Shown here: positions 32,643 through 38,959 of the stretch, in pieces
Numbering within the stretch: position 1 is the stretch's first letter
How the letters are laid out: each line of letters opens with the position of its first letter
Assembly (NCBI GenBank): GCA_003513555.1
Contig: DOPG01000196.1
Coordinates: 1 to 38,959 of the forward strand
Reading direction: 5' to 3'
Origin: Rhodopirellula sp.
GTDB lineage: Bacteria > Planctomycetota > Planctomycetia > Pirellulales > Pirellulaceae
DNA: 38,959 nt
Position numbers and translations under genes: made by a program
Notes under the pieces: model-generated
The model's input: only the letters and a program-made list of their open reading frames with translations
What the model was told of the DNA's origin: nothing
The model's database searches: none

Positions 32643-34010
32643 TTAGCCCAGTGACCAGCCACTTCTCGGTTCTCGCTTGAGCAGTGGCTGGGCTTCGGGG
32701 CAACCAATGCATTCCATGGCATCTTTGTCCCATGTGATTTTTTTCCCTAGCCGATAGGCCACATTACCTAGGTGATTGGCTTCGGTTAATGGCCCAGCAT
32801 AGCTGAATGGGCTTCCAGTGACGGCATTCCCCCTACACGCATCAAGCCATTGCTGGTGATGACCGGCGGGGGTTGGCAGAAACGGTTCGGGTGGGGTGAA
32901 GTCTTTGAATTCATTTTCAGGAAGCAGCAGATGCTTGCGGTAGTCTGACAGCAACATTCCCTTTGAACCGATGAACAAGACTCCACTTCCCCACTTGGGG
33001 ATGCCGCCTTGTTTCCAGATTTCTGGTTTGTGTGTTCCTTGATGCCAAGTCATGGTGACTGGGGGGAGTCTGCCCACACTAGGAATGTCTCTTGCGTCAT
33101 ACTCGTAGACAGCGGTCATTGAAGCTGGGGCGATTTCTGGATGTGCGGGTGGCCCACTTGCCTCTACGGTGCGCGGGGCATCAAGCCGCAAGGCCCAGAA
33201 TGGCAGGTCATTCCAATGGCTACCCAAGTCAGACATGGTGCCATTGCCAAAGTCCCACCAACGGTACCATTTTGGTCCTGGAAAATAGGCCTGATGAAAA
33301 GGTCGATAGGGTGCTGGTCCCAGCCATAGGTCCCAATTTAGGTACGCTGGTGGTGTGATTGTTTCTTGGGGGCGGCTTGAAGCGTTGGAAATGTCCCGAT
33401 TCTTTTTCGCTGCTTCCTGACTTTGCAGTCCCCATGCTCTCGACACCCAAACGTGCACTTCGCTGACATCGCCAATGGCATCGCTTTGAATGAGTTCAAC
33501 GACGCGGTGATAATTCTTGGAAGCATGAATTTGGGTTCCCATTTGGGTAGCCACGCCCGCTTTCTGTGCGGCCTTGGTAAGGCGCCGGGTTTCATCGATG
33601 TTGTAGGCAAGTGGTTTTTCGCAGTAGACGTGCTTGGCGAGTTGCAGTGCTGGCATTGCAGCGTAGGCATGTGTGTGCTCAGGAGTGCTGACGACCACCG
33701 CGTCAACGTCGTTCCCGATGTCATCGTAGAGTTTTCGAAAGTCTTGAAACTGTTTTGCTCTCGGAAATTTGTTGCCAGCACTGGTCAAAAACCTGCTGTC
33801 GACATCACACAGGGCCACAACGTCGACGCCTTCACTTTTGGCGATCGTTTGCAGGTTGCTACCTCCACGTCCGCCTGTTCCGATGAAGGCAATTTTCATT
33901 CGATCATTTGGGCTCGCAAATGACACTTCAGGAAGGGCTGACACTGCGGAGATGGCGGCAGCTTTGGCAAGTAAATCGCGACGAGTGGTTCGAGGAATTA
34001 CTGGTGGCAT
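32643..34010 (-). CDS. Gfo/Idh/MocA family oxidoreductase, Tat-exported
   Basis: 455 residues with a twin-arginine signal (TRRDLLAKAAAISAV) and an Ala-rich hydrophobic core. The Rossmann motif KIAFIGTGGRGGSN is near 39, VVALCDVD the second strand, STPEHTHA and CEKPL the family active-site segment, here with the usual Glu. The second domain includes YRWWDFGNGTMSDLGSHWND. It probably oxidises or epimerises a sugar derivative in the periplasm. It differs from the protein at 22000 in the EKP motif (CEKP against CQKP) and in the C-terminal domain, so the two are distant paralogues. It lies downstream of sodA but behind a terminator, so it should have its own promoter in 34011-34117. Confidence 0.9.
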   Translation of the reverse strand: MPPVIPRTTRRDLLAKAAAISAVSALPEVSFASPNDRMKIAFIGTGGRGGSNLQTIAKSEGVDVVALCDVDSRFLTSAGNKFPRAKQFQDFRKLYDDIGNDVDAVVVSTPEHTHAYAAMPALQLAKHVYCEKPLAYNIDETRRLTKAAQKAGVATQMGTQIHASKNYHRVVELIQSDAIGDVSEVHVWVSRAWGLQSQEAAKKNRDISNASSRPQETITPPAYLNWDLWLGPAPYRPFHQAYFPGPKWYRWWDFGNGTMSDLGSHWNDLPFWALRLDAPRTVEASGPPAHPEIAPASMTAVYEYDARDIPSVGRLPPVTMTWHQGTHKPEIWKQGGIPKWGSGVLFIGSKGMLLSDYRKHLLLPENEFKDFTPPEPFLPTPAGHHQQWLDACRGNAVTGSPFSYAGPLTEANHLGNVAYRLGKKITWDKDAMECIGCPEAQPLLKREPRSGWSLG

Positions 34011-34117
34011 TACATGCTCGCGTGGGTGGCAATTGATTGGATGGAAGCATCTGAATATTCAGCACCTTGGACTGCTGAGTCTAGCGGATCTGAATGGTAG
34101 GGAGGTGTCATGACACG

Positions 34118-34153
34118 AAAAAAGGGAGTTCCCCGTCATGACCGGAAACTCCC
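34118..34153 (-). terminator. Intrinsic terminator of sodA
   Basis: Read on the minus strand: the arm GGGAGTTTCC (34153-34144), a 10-nt loop, then GGGAACTCCC (34133-34124) followed at once by six T (34123-34118). The arms pair over 10 bp with one G-T wobble. It lies 30 bp past the sodA stop and separates sodA from the oxidoreductase gene. It is the clearest terminator in the window. Confidence 0.85.
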
Positions 34154-34183
34154 TCTTGAGCAATCCACGCTTGATCCAGCGGA

Positions 34184-34804
34184 TTAAGCTGCAGCAAGGC
34201 GAGCAGCGACTGCGTCCCAGTCGACAACATTCCAGAAGGCCGAGACGTAGTCCGGACGACGGTTCTGGTAGTTTAGATAGTAGGCATGCTCCCATACGTC
34301 CAATCCGAGCAGAGGTGTTCCGCCGATGCCCGCAATCTCGGTCCCCATGAGAGGGCTGTCCTGATTTGCGGTGCTACCAACTTTCAGTATTCCGCCTTCG
34401 ACGTACAACCACGCCCATCCGCTTCCGAAGCGGGTTGCTGCGGCAGTTGAAAACTGCTCTTTCATTGCGTCGATCGAACCGAATGCACTGTCGATCGCGG
34501 CGGCGAGGTCGCCGCTTGGGGAACCGCCTTTTCCGGGACCCATTACGGTCCAAAACAGCGAATGATTCGCGTGGCCACCGCCGTTGTTGCGGACGGCACC
34601 AAGTTTATCTGCGGGGACGCTCGCGAGGTTCGAAACCAGATCTTCGATTGTCTTTCCATCGAGATCCGTGCCAGCGATTGCGTCGTTCACCTTGTTGATG
34701 TACGCCTGATGATGCTTTGTGTGATGGATTTCCATCGTTTGCGCATCGATATGCGGCTCCAGCGCATCGTAGCCATACGCCAAGGAAGGTAGTGTGAAGG
34801 CCAT
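34184..34804 (-). CDS. sodA: Superoxide dismutase, Mn type
   Basis: 206 residues from the ATG at 34804 (MAFTLPSLAYGYDALEP); the frame extends 15 codons upstream but without family sequence. Metal ligands: H27 (MEIHHTKHH), H81 (GGGHANHSLFW), D169 and H173 (LDVWEHAYY). Manganese preference is indicated by Q148 in STANQDSPL, the position that is Gln in MnSOD and moves to the Fe-type Gln near residue 70 in FeSOD. There is no signal peptide, so it is cytosolic. It dismutates superoxide to O2 and H2O2. A weak -35/-10-like pair (TTGCGA, 16 nt, TATCGT) is visible upstream on the minus strand. Single-gene unit closed by an intrinsic terminator. Confidence 0.95.
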   Translation of the reverse strand: MAFTLPSLAYGYDALEPHIDAQTMEIHHTKHHQAYINKVNDAIAGTDLDGKTIEDLVSNLASVPADKLGAVRNNGGGHANHSLFWTVMGPGKGGSPSGDLAAAIDSAFGSIDAMKEQFSTAAATRFGSGWAWLYVEGGILKVGSTANQDSPLMGTEIAGIGGTPLLGLDVWEHAYYLNYQNRRPDYVSAFWNVVDWDAVAARLAAA

Positions 34805-35411
34805 AACGTTAGACAACTCCGTAAGCGGGGCGGATTGAAAATCTTTCACAGAACGATAGCGGGCCGGCTAGCGATCGCAAGAGGTTAACCCCTTGTGTTA
34901 TCTAGAATCTCGGACATCCGATAGCTTTTTCGCCTCTCTGACCCCTGCCCATAACAGGCTTTTAGGCCCGCATTTCACTGCCGGTTTTTTGGGCCTGATG
35001 ACGGGGGACGGCTTAATGCAAACCAGCCCACAATCACCTAAAAGGTGGTTAACCCGGTTCGACAGCTGCGATCGAGGAACTGTCCTCGGTATCGACGTCG
35101 CTTGGGGGATCTGCAGGTTTTACGTCCGTCATGGTAGTTGGATCTCAGTTGCGAAAAGACGTAGCGATCACTCTCTGGAAACTCTCGTCACACCAGAGTC
35201 TAGCCCTGAAAGGGGGGGTGGGTTGCCCTGATCTCTTCGAATGGTTGCGACTGCGACCTGTCGAACCTACTATGAGGTTTGTCGGAGGGGCAAATCTGGC
35301 CGCGGGGGAAGTGGTGATTCACTTGGTGCGGATAGAATTGGCTCCGGCAGACGTGTTTTCATTCGGCTGAGTTTCTCGCAGCCATTCCGTTCCAACCTTG
35401 GAAGTTTTGGC
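34805..35411. other. Long divergent intergenic region between sodA and the sigma factor
   Basis: About 607 bp without a convincing gene. An inverted repeat AGGCCC (34964-34969) and GGGCCT (34991-34996) encloses a T-rich loop; the T-run is inside the loop, so it is not a terminator. Weak plus-strand frames at 34893-35231 and 35131-35370 overlap each other and match no family. The sodA and sigma-factor promoters should both be here. Extra regulatory sites or a small RNA are possible but not shown. Confidence 0.45.
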
Positions 35412-35972
35412 GTGAGTCTTTCCGATTTCGATCGCGAGCTTTTGCAGTGTTGTCTCGATCGGGCACCTCGAGCTTGGCAGAATTTTGTGGACCGATTTCT
35501 TGGATTGGTCATCCACGTGGCCAATCATGTGGCAGATTCACGCGGAATCCAACTGGATCAGGCTTCTCGCGATGACCTTGTTGCAGAGGTTTTTCTGGTT
35601 TTGATTGCGGATGATTTTTCGGTACTTCGGAAATTCCGTCGCAATTGTTCCTTGGCTACTTATCTGACTGTCATCTCCCGTCGGGTTATCGTTCGCAGGC
35701 TGAATCAGGGAAAGCAGCATGTGGCGGTGACCAGTCCCCCTGAGCCACCTCTTGTTGATGATAAATCACCCCAACGCATCGCAGCTGCAGAGGAAGTTCA
35801 TCAACTTTTATCTCAGCTTGATGAACGTGAGGCTGCAATTGTTCGCATGTACCATCTGGAAGGAAAATCGTACGATGAGATCAGTCAAGCAACGGGTCTT
35901 GCCGTCAACAGTATCGGTCCTGTTCTAACCCGAGCGCGGGAAAAAATGCGTGCCAAGGGGTTTGACCGCTAG
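35412..35972 (+). CDS. RNA polymerase sigma-70 family (ECF-like) sigma factor
   Basis: 186 residues from the GTG at 35412 (VSLSDFDREL); the frame is open to 35241, but the extension has no family sequence and an Arg/Gly-rich composition. Region 2 spans about residues 17-97: AWQNFVDRFLGLVIHVANH, DDLVAEVFLVLI and a DNA-melting stretch around FRRNCSLATYLTVISRR. A proline-rich linker follows, then region 4 at 130-182 with LDEREAAIVRMYHLEGKSYDEI and helix-turn-helix TGLAVNSIGPVLTRARE. No anti-sigma gene is adjacent. Planctomycetes hold many such sigma factors; the regulon is unknown. The stop is followed, 80 bp on, by the convergent mtaB. Confidence 0.88.
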   Translation: MSLSDFDRELLQCCLDRAPRAWQNFVDRFLGLVIHVANHVADSRGIQLDQASRDDLVAEVFLVLIADDFSVLRKFRRNCSLATYLTVISRRVIVRRLNQGKQHVAVTSPPEPPLVDDKSPQRIAAAEEVHQLLSQLDEREAAIVRMYHLEGKSYDEISQATGLAVNSIGPVLTRAREKMRAKGFDR

Positions 35973-36052
35973 GCTTGTGCATTTGTCATCAGGCTCGCTT
36001 TCCGCTGTGCATATTGCTGTTACAGTTAGCATCGATGGTGCTTACCACAGCA

Positions 36053-37420
36053 TCAAGTCGACAGACTGGCGATCAGTTTATCGTCTGACGCATCGGTGAT
36101 GTGTACAGGCAGAAGGTCGCCGACGTTGAGCGAATCGATGCCTGTTTCTGCTGAGGTTGGCAACATCAACTCACTCGGAGCGTAGCGACAGGTGGTACCG
36201 CGTAGCAGTCGATGGGTTGGCGATCCGGCAAGATTACCACTGGCGTTGTCACAGACCAAGCCAGAGCTTGCCTTATCTACCAAATCTCTTGACGATTCCA
36301 CGAGAAGCTCAAGCTTATATCCTATCAGCTGCTGGTAATAATCCTTTCGAAGCTCTTTTTCTAACTCCGTCAGACGTTTGACACGCTCGCTCCGAACCTG
36401 CTTGGTAATCTGGTCTGACATCTCTGCAGCCGGAGTACCTCGTCTCGGACTGAATGGAAATGCATGGATTTTTGAGAAACCTGCTTGTTGGCAAGTTGTG
36501 AGTGTTTGCTCAAATTCTTTCTCCGTTTCACCGGGGAAACCGGCGATCACGTCAGTTGTGATGGCTGGTTTGTCTAACGATTCTTTCAGCATCTGGCATC
36601 GATCCAGAAACATGCGTGTTCCCCAACGCCTTCTCATGCGTCTGAGTACAGAATCGCTACCACTTTGCAGACAAAGGTGTAGGTGTGGAACAATCCGGTG
36701 TGGGTGATCTTGCATCACGGAGATCAGTTCGCGAGTGACCTCCGTTGCTTCAATGCTGCTGAGTCTGATTCGAAAGTCTCCGGTCAACTCGCATAGATCC
36801 CGCAGTAAGTGTGCCAGGCGTATCCATTCCTCTTTGGGTTTGTTGCGGTTCCAATCCACTCCGTAATGCCCAAGATGAATTCCAGTCAGCACCACTTCAC
36901 GATGTCCGGCTTCGGTCAGGCGGCTGACTTCATCGACAATGTGTTGATGGGGGCGGCTCGTCAGCTTAGGTCGGACATGGGGAATGATGCAGTAACTGCA
37001 ACGTAGTAAGCAGCCATCCTGAACCTTCACATAAGCGCGGTGACGCCCAGAGAACCCGTCGAGACCCGTGGGGACATCGATGACGCCAAAGCGTGACATC
37101 AGATCAGGCAATTCACGTTTGTCAGTCACCACTTCGGCAACGCCGGGTAGTTCAGCCACTTCCTGTGGTGCCCGCGTTGCGTAGCAACCCATGACAACAA
37201 TTTTGGCGTCTGGATTTTGACGGTTGAGTCGACGAACTACCTGCCGGCTTTTGGAGTCACCCTCGGATGTGACTGTGCAGGTGTTGACAATGCAAACATC
37301 CGCTTTCTCTGAGCTTTCACAGTCGGTGTAGCCGACTCGCTGCAGCCCTTGCCGGACCAATTCCGTCTCATATTGATTAACTTTGCAACCGAGGGTCGCG
37401 ACGCGAAGTTTAGCGTTCAT
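36053..37420 (-). CDS. mtaB: tRNA t6A37 methylthiotransferase MtaB
   Basis: 455 residues from the ATG at 37420; an upstream frame to 37483 would overlap clpS. Radical-SAM methylthiotransferase: UPF0004 domain with cluster cysteines C12 (TLGCKVNQYE), C48 (NTCTVT) and C79 (GCYATR), radical SAM domain with C137, C141 and C144 (CLLRCSYC), and a C-terminal TRAM-like region. TLGCKVNQYE with NTCTVT is the MtaB rather than MiaB/RimO signature. It converts t6A37 to ms2t6A37 in ANN-decoding tRNAs. It starts 10 bp after the clpS stop, so the two are probably one operon. The stop is convergent with the sigma-factor gene. Confidence 0.93.
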   Translation of the reverse strand: MNAKLRVATLGCKVNQYETELVRQGLQRVGYTDCESSEKADVCIVNTCTVTSEGDSKSRQVVRRLNRQNPDAKIVVMGCYATRAPQEVAELPGVAEVVTDKRELPDLMSRFGVIDVPTGLDGFSGRHRAYVKVQDGCLLRCSYCIIPHVRPKLTSRPHQHIVDEVSRLTEAGHREVVLTGIHLGHYGVDWNRNKPKEEWIRLAHLLRDLCELTGDFRIRLSSIEATEVTRELISVMQDHPHRIVPHLHLCLQSGSDSVLRRMRRRWGTRMFLDRCQMLKESLDKPAITTDVIAGFPGETEKEFEQTLTTCQQAGFSKIHAFPFSPRRGTPAAEMSDQITKQVRSERVKRLTELEKELRKDYYQQLIGYKLELLVESSRDLVDKASSGLVCDNASGNLAGSPTHRLLRGTTCRYAPSELMLPTSAETGIDSLNVGDLLPVHITDASDDKLIASLST

Positions 37421-37430
37421 GCAGCCGAAA

Positions 37431-37775
37431 TTACTCTTGGACGGGCTCGATGGTTGCCGACATGCTGCCTTTGCATCGAGCAATCAGGTCATCTTTACCA
37501 AATGAGTGAATCTGCTCTCTCTTGAGTTCGGCGTGTTCAAGAGTGGTGGTCAAACAGATCGCGCGGCCGCCGGAATCGACTTCCTTTGCGATCTGAAAGC
37601 CAGTTTCGATTGGGTGCCTGAAGATCTGTTTCATCATCAGAACGACATAGTCGTAACTGTGATCGGCATCATCCCAAAGAATGACATGGAAGCGAGGTTG
37701 CTTCTTGGGCCGTTTTTTCTGTTGTTTTTCAGCGCCGATTGTAGGGTCGGCCACCGCTGTTTGCTGATCGGCCAT
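37431..37775 (-). CDS. clpS: ClpS-like adaptor, planctomycete variant
   Basis: 114 residues. After a basic, disordered N-terminus (about 27 residues) comes the ClpS core: RFHVILWDDADHSYDYVVLMMKQIF, KEVDSGGRAICLTTT, HAELKREQIHSFGKD. Aligned by eye with E. coli ClpS, VILVNDD becomes VILWDDA and AVHYQG becomes EVDSGG. The residues that hold the N-degron amino group (Asn34, Asp35, His66) therefore read Asp35, Asp36 and Asp68. The C-terminus KGSMSATIEP is also unlike E. coli. ClpS normally hands substrates with N-terminal Leu/Phe/Tyr/Trp to ClpAP. No clpA is nearby. It is followed by mtaB after 10 bp. The fold call is strong; N-degron specificity is uncertain. Confidence 0.88.
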   Translation of the reverse strand: MADQQTAVADPTIGAEKQQKKRPKKQPRFHVILWDDADHSYDYVVLMMKQIFRHPIETGFQIAKEVDSGGRAICLTTTLEHAELKREQIHSFGKDDLIARCKGSMSATIEPVQE

Positions 37776-37922
37776 CGCAGATCATACTCCTTTCGTTTCA
37801 ACCCGACAGATCGCTGGGAAAAGACCGGTTATTCTCCCCGACAGCGAACTGCGTATATTGTAGCGCGAACTGGTGCCCATCGGCAGTCCCGAATTGAATA
37901 AAACGTCAAGGCTTTAACGTAT

Positions 37923-38959
37923 ATGACCGCTTCCCAAGATTTACTGGGTCAACTTGCAGAATCCGCTCCTCGACATCTCGCAGAATTGGTCGAGTGGCTA
38001 AGGATTCCGAGTATCAGCAGCGATAGTACCCGTGTTAATGATGTAAAACAGGCAGCAACCTGGGTAGCCGATAAGCTGGAACGTGCGGGGCTAGCGATCG
38101 AAATTCTGCCGACTCAGGGGCACCCGATGGTTTATGCGGAGTCACCAAGAATTGAGGGTGCTCCTGTTGTTCTGGTTTATGGACACTATGACGTTCAGCC
38201 CGTTGAACCACTGGATGAGTGGGTCAATGGACCATTTGAGCCGACCGTTCGAGATGGGAATTTGTACGCCCGTGGTGCCACCGATGACAAAGGACAGGTG
38301 CTGACTCATGTCCAAAGTGTCTGTGATTGGCTCGCCAGCGGGCAGCCTCTTCCCTTGCAGGTCAAGTTTTTGATTGAAGGTGAAGAAGAGGTCGGTAGTG
38401 AAAATTTGGAGCGAATGCTGCCTGACTTGGAGGAAAAACTCGCATGTGACTGCGTTGTGATTAGTGACAGTGGACAGTATTCCGACGGGCAACCGGCGAT
38501 CACATACGGACTTCGAGGGATTGCTACGTACGAGCTGACGGTACATGGGCCGAGCCAAGATCTCCATAGTGGCTCTTTTGGGGGAGCTGTGATGAACCCG
38601 GCGATTGCCTTGTGCCAGTTGCTGGGCAGCATGGTTGATGGACAGGGACGCGTACAAATCCCCGGGTATTACGATAAAGTCCGAGACCTAAGTCAGGAGG
38701 AGCGTGATCAATGGGCTGGACTGCCACAGAATGATCCTGAATTTGCAGCCGCGATTGGTGTCGACCAGCTTGCTGGTGAGCACGGCTATACCACTGACGA
38801 ACGGCGATGGGCCCGACCGACCTTTGATGTCAATGGACTGACCTCCGGACACCAAGGCGAGGGTGTCAAGACAATCATTCCTGCCACAGCCAAGGCAAAA
38901 TTCAGCTTTCGACTCGTGCCAAATCAGGATCCAAGCGAAGTGACTGCCGCCGTTGAACA
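37923..38959 (+). CDS. M20 family dipeptidase/peptidase, N-terminal part (3' truncated by window edge)
   Basis: The frame is open from the ATG at 37923 to the right edge, 345 complete codons visible; family members are usually about 450. Metal-site residues of M20 peptidases are present: H88 and D90 in YGHYDVQP, D121/D122 in GATDDKGQ, and E154-E156 in IEGEEEVGSENL, the last containing the catalytic Glu. Then ISDSGQ and the dimerisation domain with YELTVHGPSQDLHSG. It resembles the CNDP/PepV-like dipeptidases, acting as a cytosolic metallopeptidase; no signal is seen. It diverges from clpS across 147 bp. The C-terminal metal ligand lies outside the window. Confidence 0.9.
   Translation, partial: MTASQDLLGQLAESAPRHLAELVEWLRIPSISSDSTRVNDVKQAATWVADKLERAGLAIEILPTQGHPMVYAESPRIEGAPVVLVYGHYDVQPVEPLDEWVNGPFEPTVRDGNLYARGATDDKGQVLTHVQSVCDWLASGQPLPLQVKFLIEGEEEVGSENLERMLPDLEEKLACDCVVISDSGQYSDGQPAITYGLRGIATYELTVHGPSQDLHSGSFGGAVMNPAIALCQLLGSMVDGQGRVQIPGYYDKVRDLSQEERDQWAGLPQNDPEFAAAIGVDQLAGEHGYTTDERRWARPTFDVNGLTSGHQGEGVKTIIPATAKAKFSFRLVPNQDPSEVTAAVE

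Noticed and set aside
35241..35411. Extended start for the sigma factor
   Set aside because: The extra 57 residues are Arg/Gly-rich without family resemblance; region 2 begins right after the GTG at 35412.
1..38959. CRISPR arrays, insertion sequences, prophage or defence islands
   Set aside because: No regularly spaced repeats, transposase, integrase other than the Xer housekeeping types, or defence-type domains were found.

Overview
The window looks like a chromosome segment from a planctomycete, most likely a member of the Pirellulaceae (Rhodopirellula/Blastopirellula relatives). GC is about half by eye. The evidence is family content: Tat-exported Gfo/Idh/MocA oxidoreductases and a Tat-exported sugar isomerase-like protein, a large DUF11-repeat surface protein, a PhoD-like phosphatase, an MfnB homologue of methanofuran synthesis, a ClpS of unusual type next to mtaB, and outer-membrane LPS-assembly parts (LptE, LptF/G, a BamD-like TPR lipoprotein). 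No tRNA, rRNA, CRISPR array, prophage or insertion sequence was found. Both window edges cut genes: a PhoD-like gene on the left and an M20 peptidase on the right.

Layout. 1-7.3 kb: PhoD-like C-terminus, xerD-like recombinase diverging from galE, folD, cysI and a secreted TIM-barrel isomerase-like gene. 7.3-10.4 kb: ppiC and acnA on the minus strand. 10.4-11.3 kb and 13.2-13.9 kb are the emptiest stretches and flank a GT4 glycosyltransferase and a secreted HExxH protein. 13.9-17.9 kb is a compact minus-strand operon: small TPR protein, recO, BamD-like lipoprotein, lptE, folP, with overlapping stops and starts. 18.2-23.3 kb, plus strand: the 1166-residue DUF11 protein and a Gfo/Idh/MocA protein. 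23.4-28.1 kb: RNase D, mfnB, a 78-residue unknown, a thioredoxin-fold lipoprotein without redox cysteines, and a [2Fe-2S] ferredoxin-domain protein. 28.3-32.4 kb: lptF/G and a coupled GT2 gene meet a minus-strand xerC cluster tail to tail, with stop codons overlapping. 32.6-39 kb: second Gfo/Idh/MocA gene, Mn-type sodA with a clear intrinsic terminator, an ECF-like sigma factor, clpS-mtaB and the M20 peptidase.

How genes work together. lptE, lptF/G, the BamD-like lipoprotein and the glycosyltransferases point to assembly of an LPS-bearing outer membrane. folD and folP serve tetrahydrofolate one-carbon metabolism, while mfnB suggests a parallel methanofuran/H4MPT branch. The xerC and xerD homologues lie 29 kb apart and probably form the chromosome-dimer resolution pair. 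Most of the window is ordinary housekeeping. I did not find a clear new multi-gene system. The best leads are single proteins with altered key residues: ClpS (the N-degron pocket is Asp/Asp/Asp instead of Asn/Asp/His), RNase D (Glu for the exo II Asp) and the cysteine-less thioredoxin-fold lipoprotein. Others are planctomycete-type unknown proteins and the long DUF11 protein.
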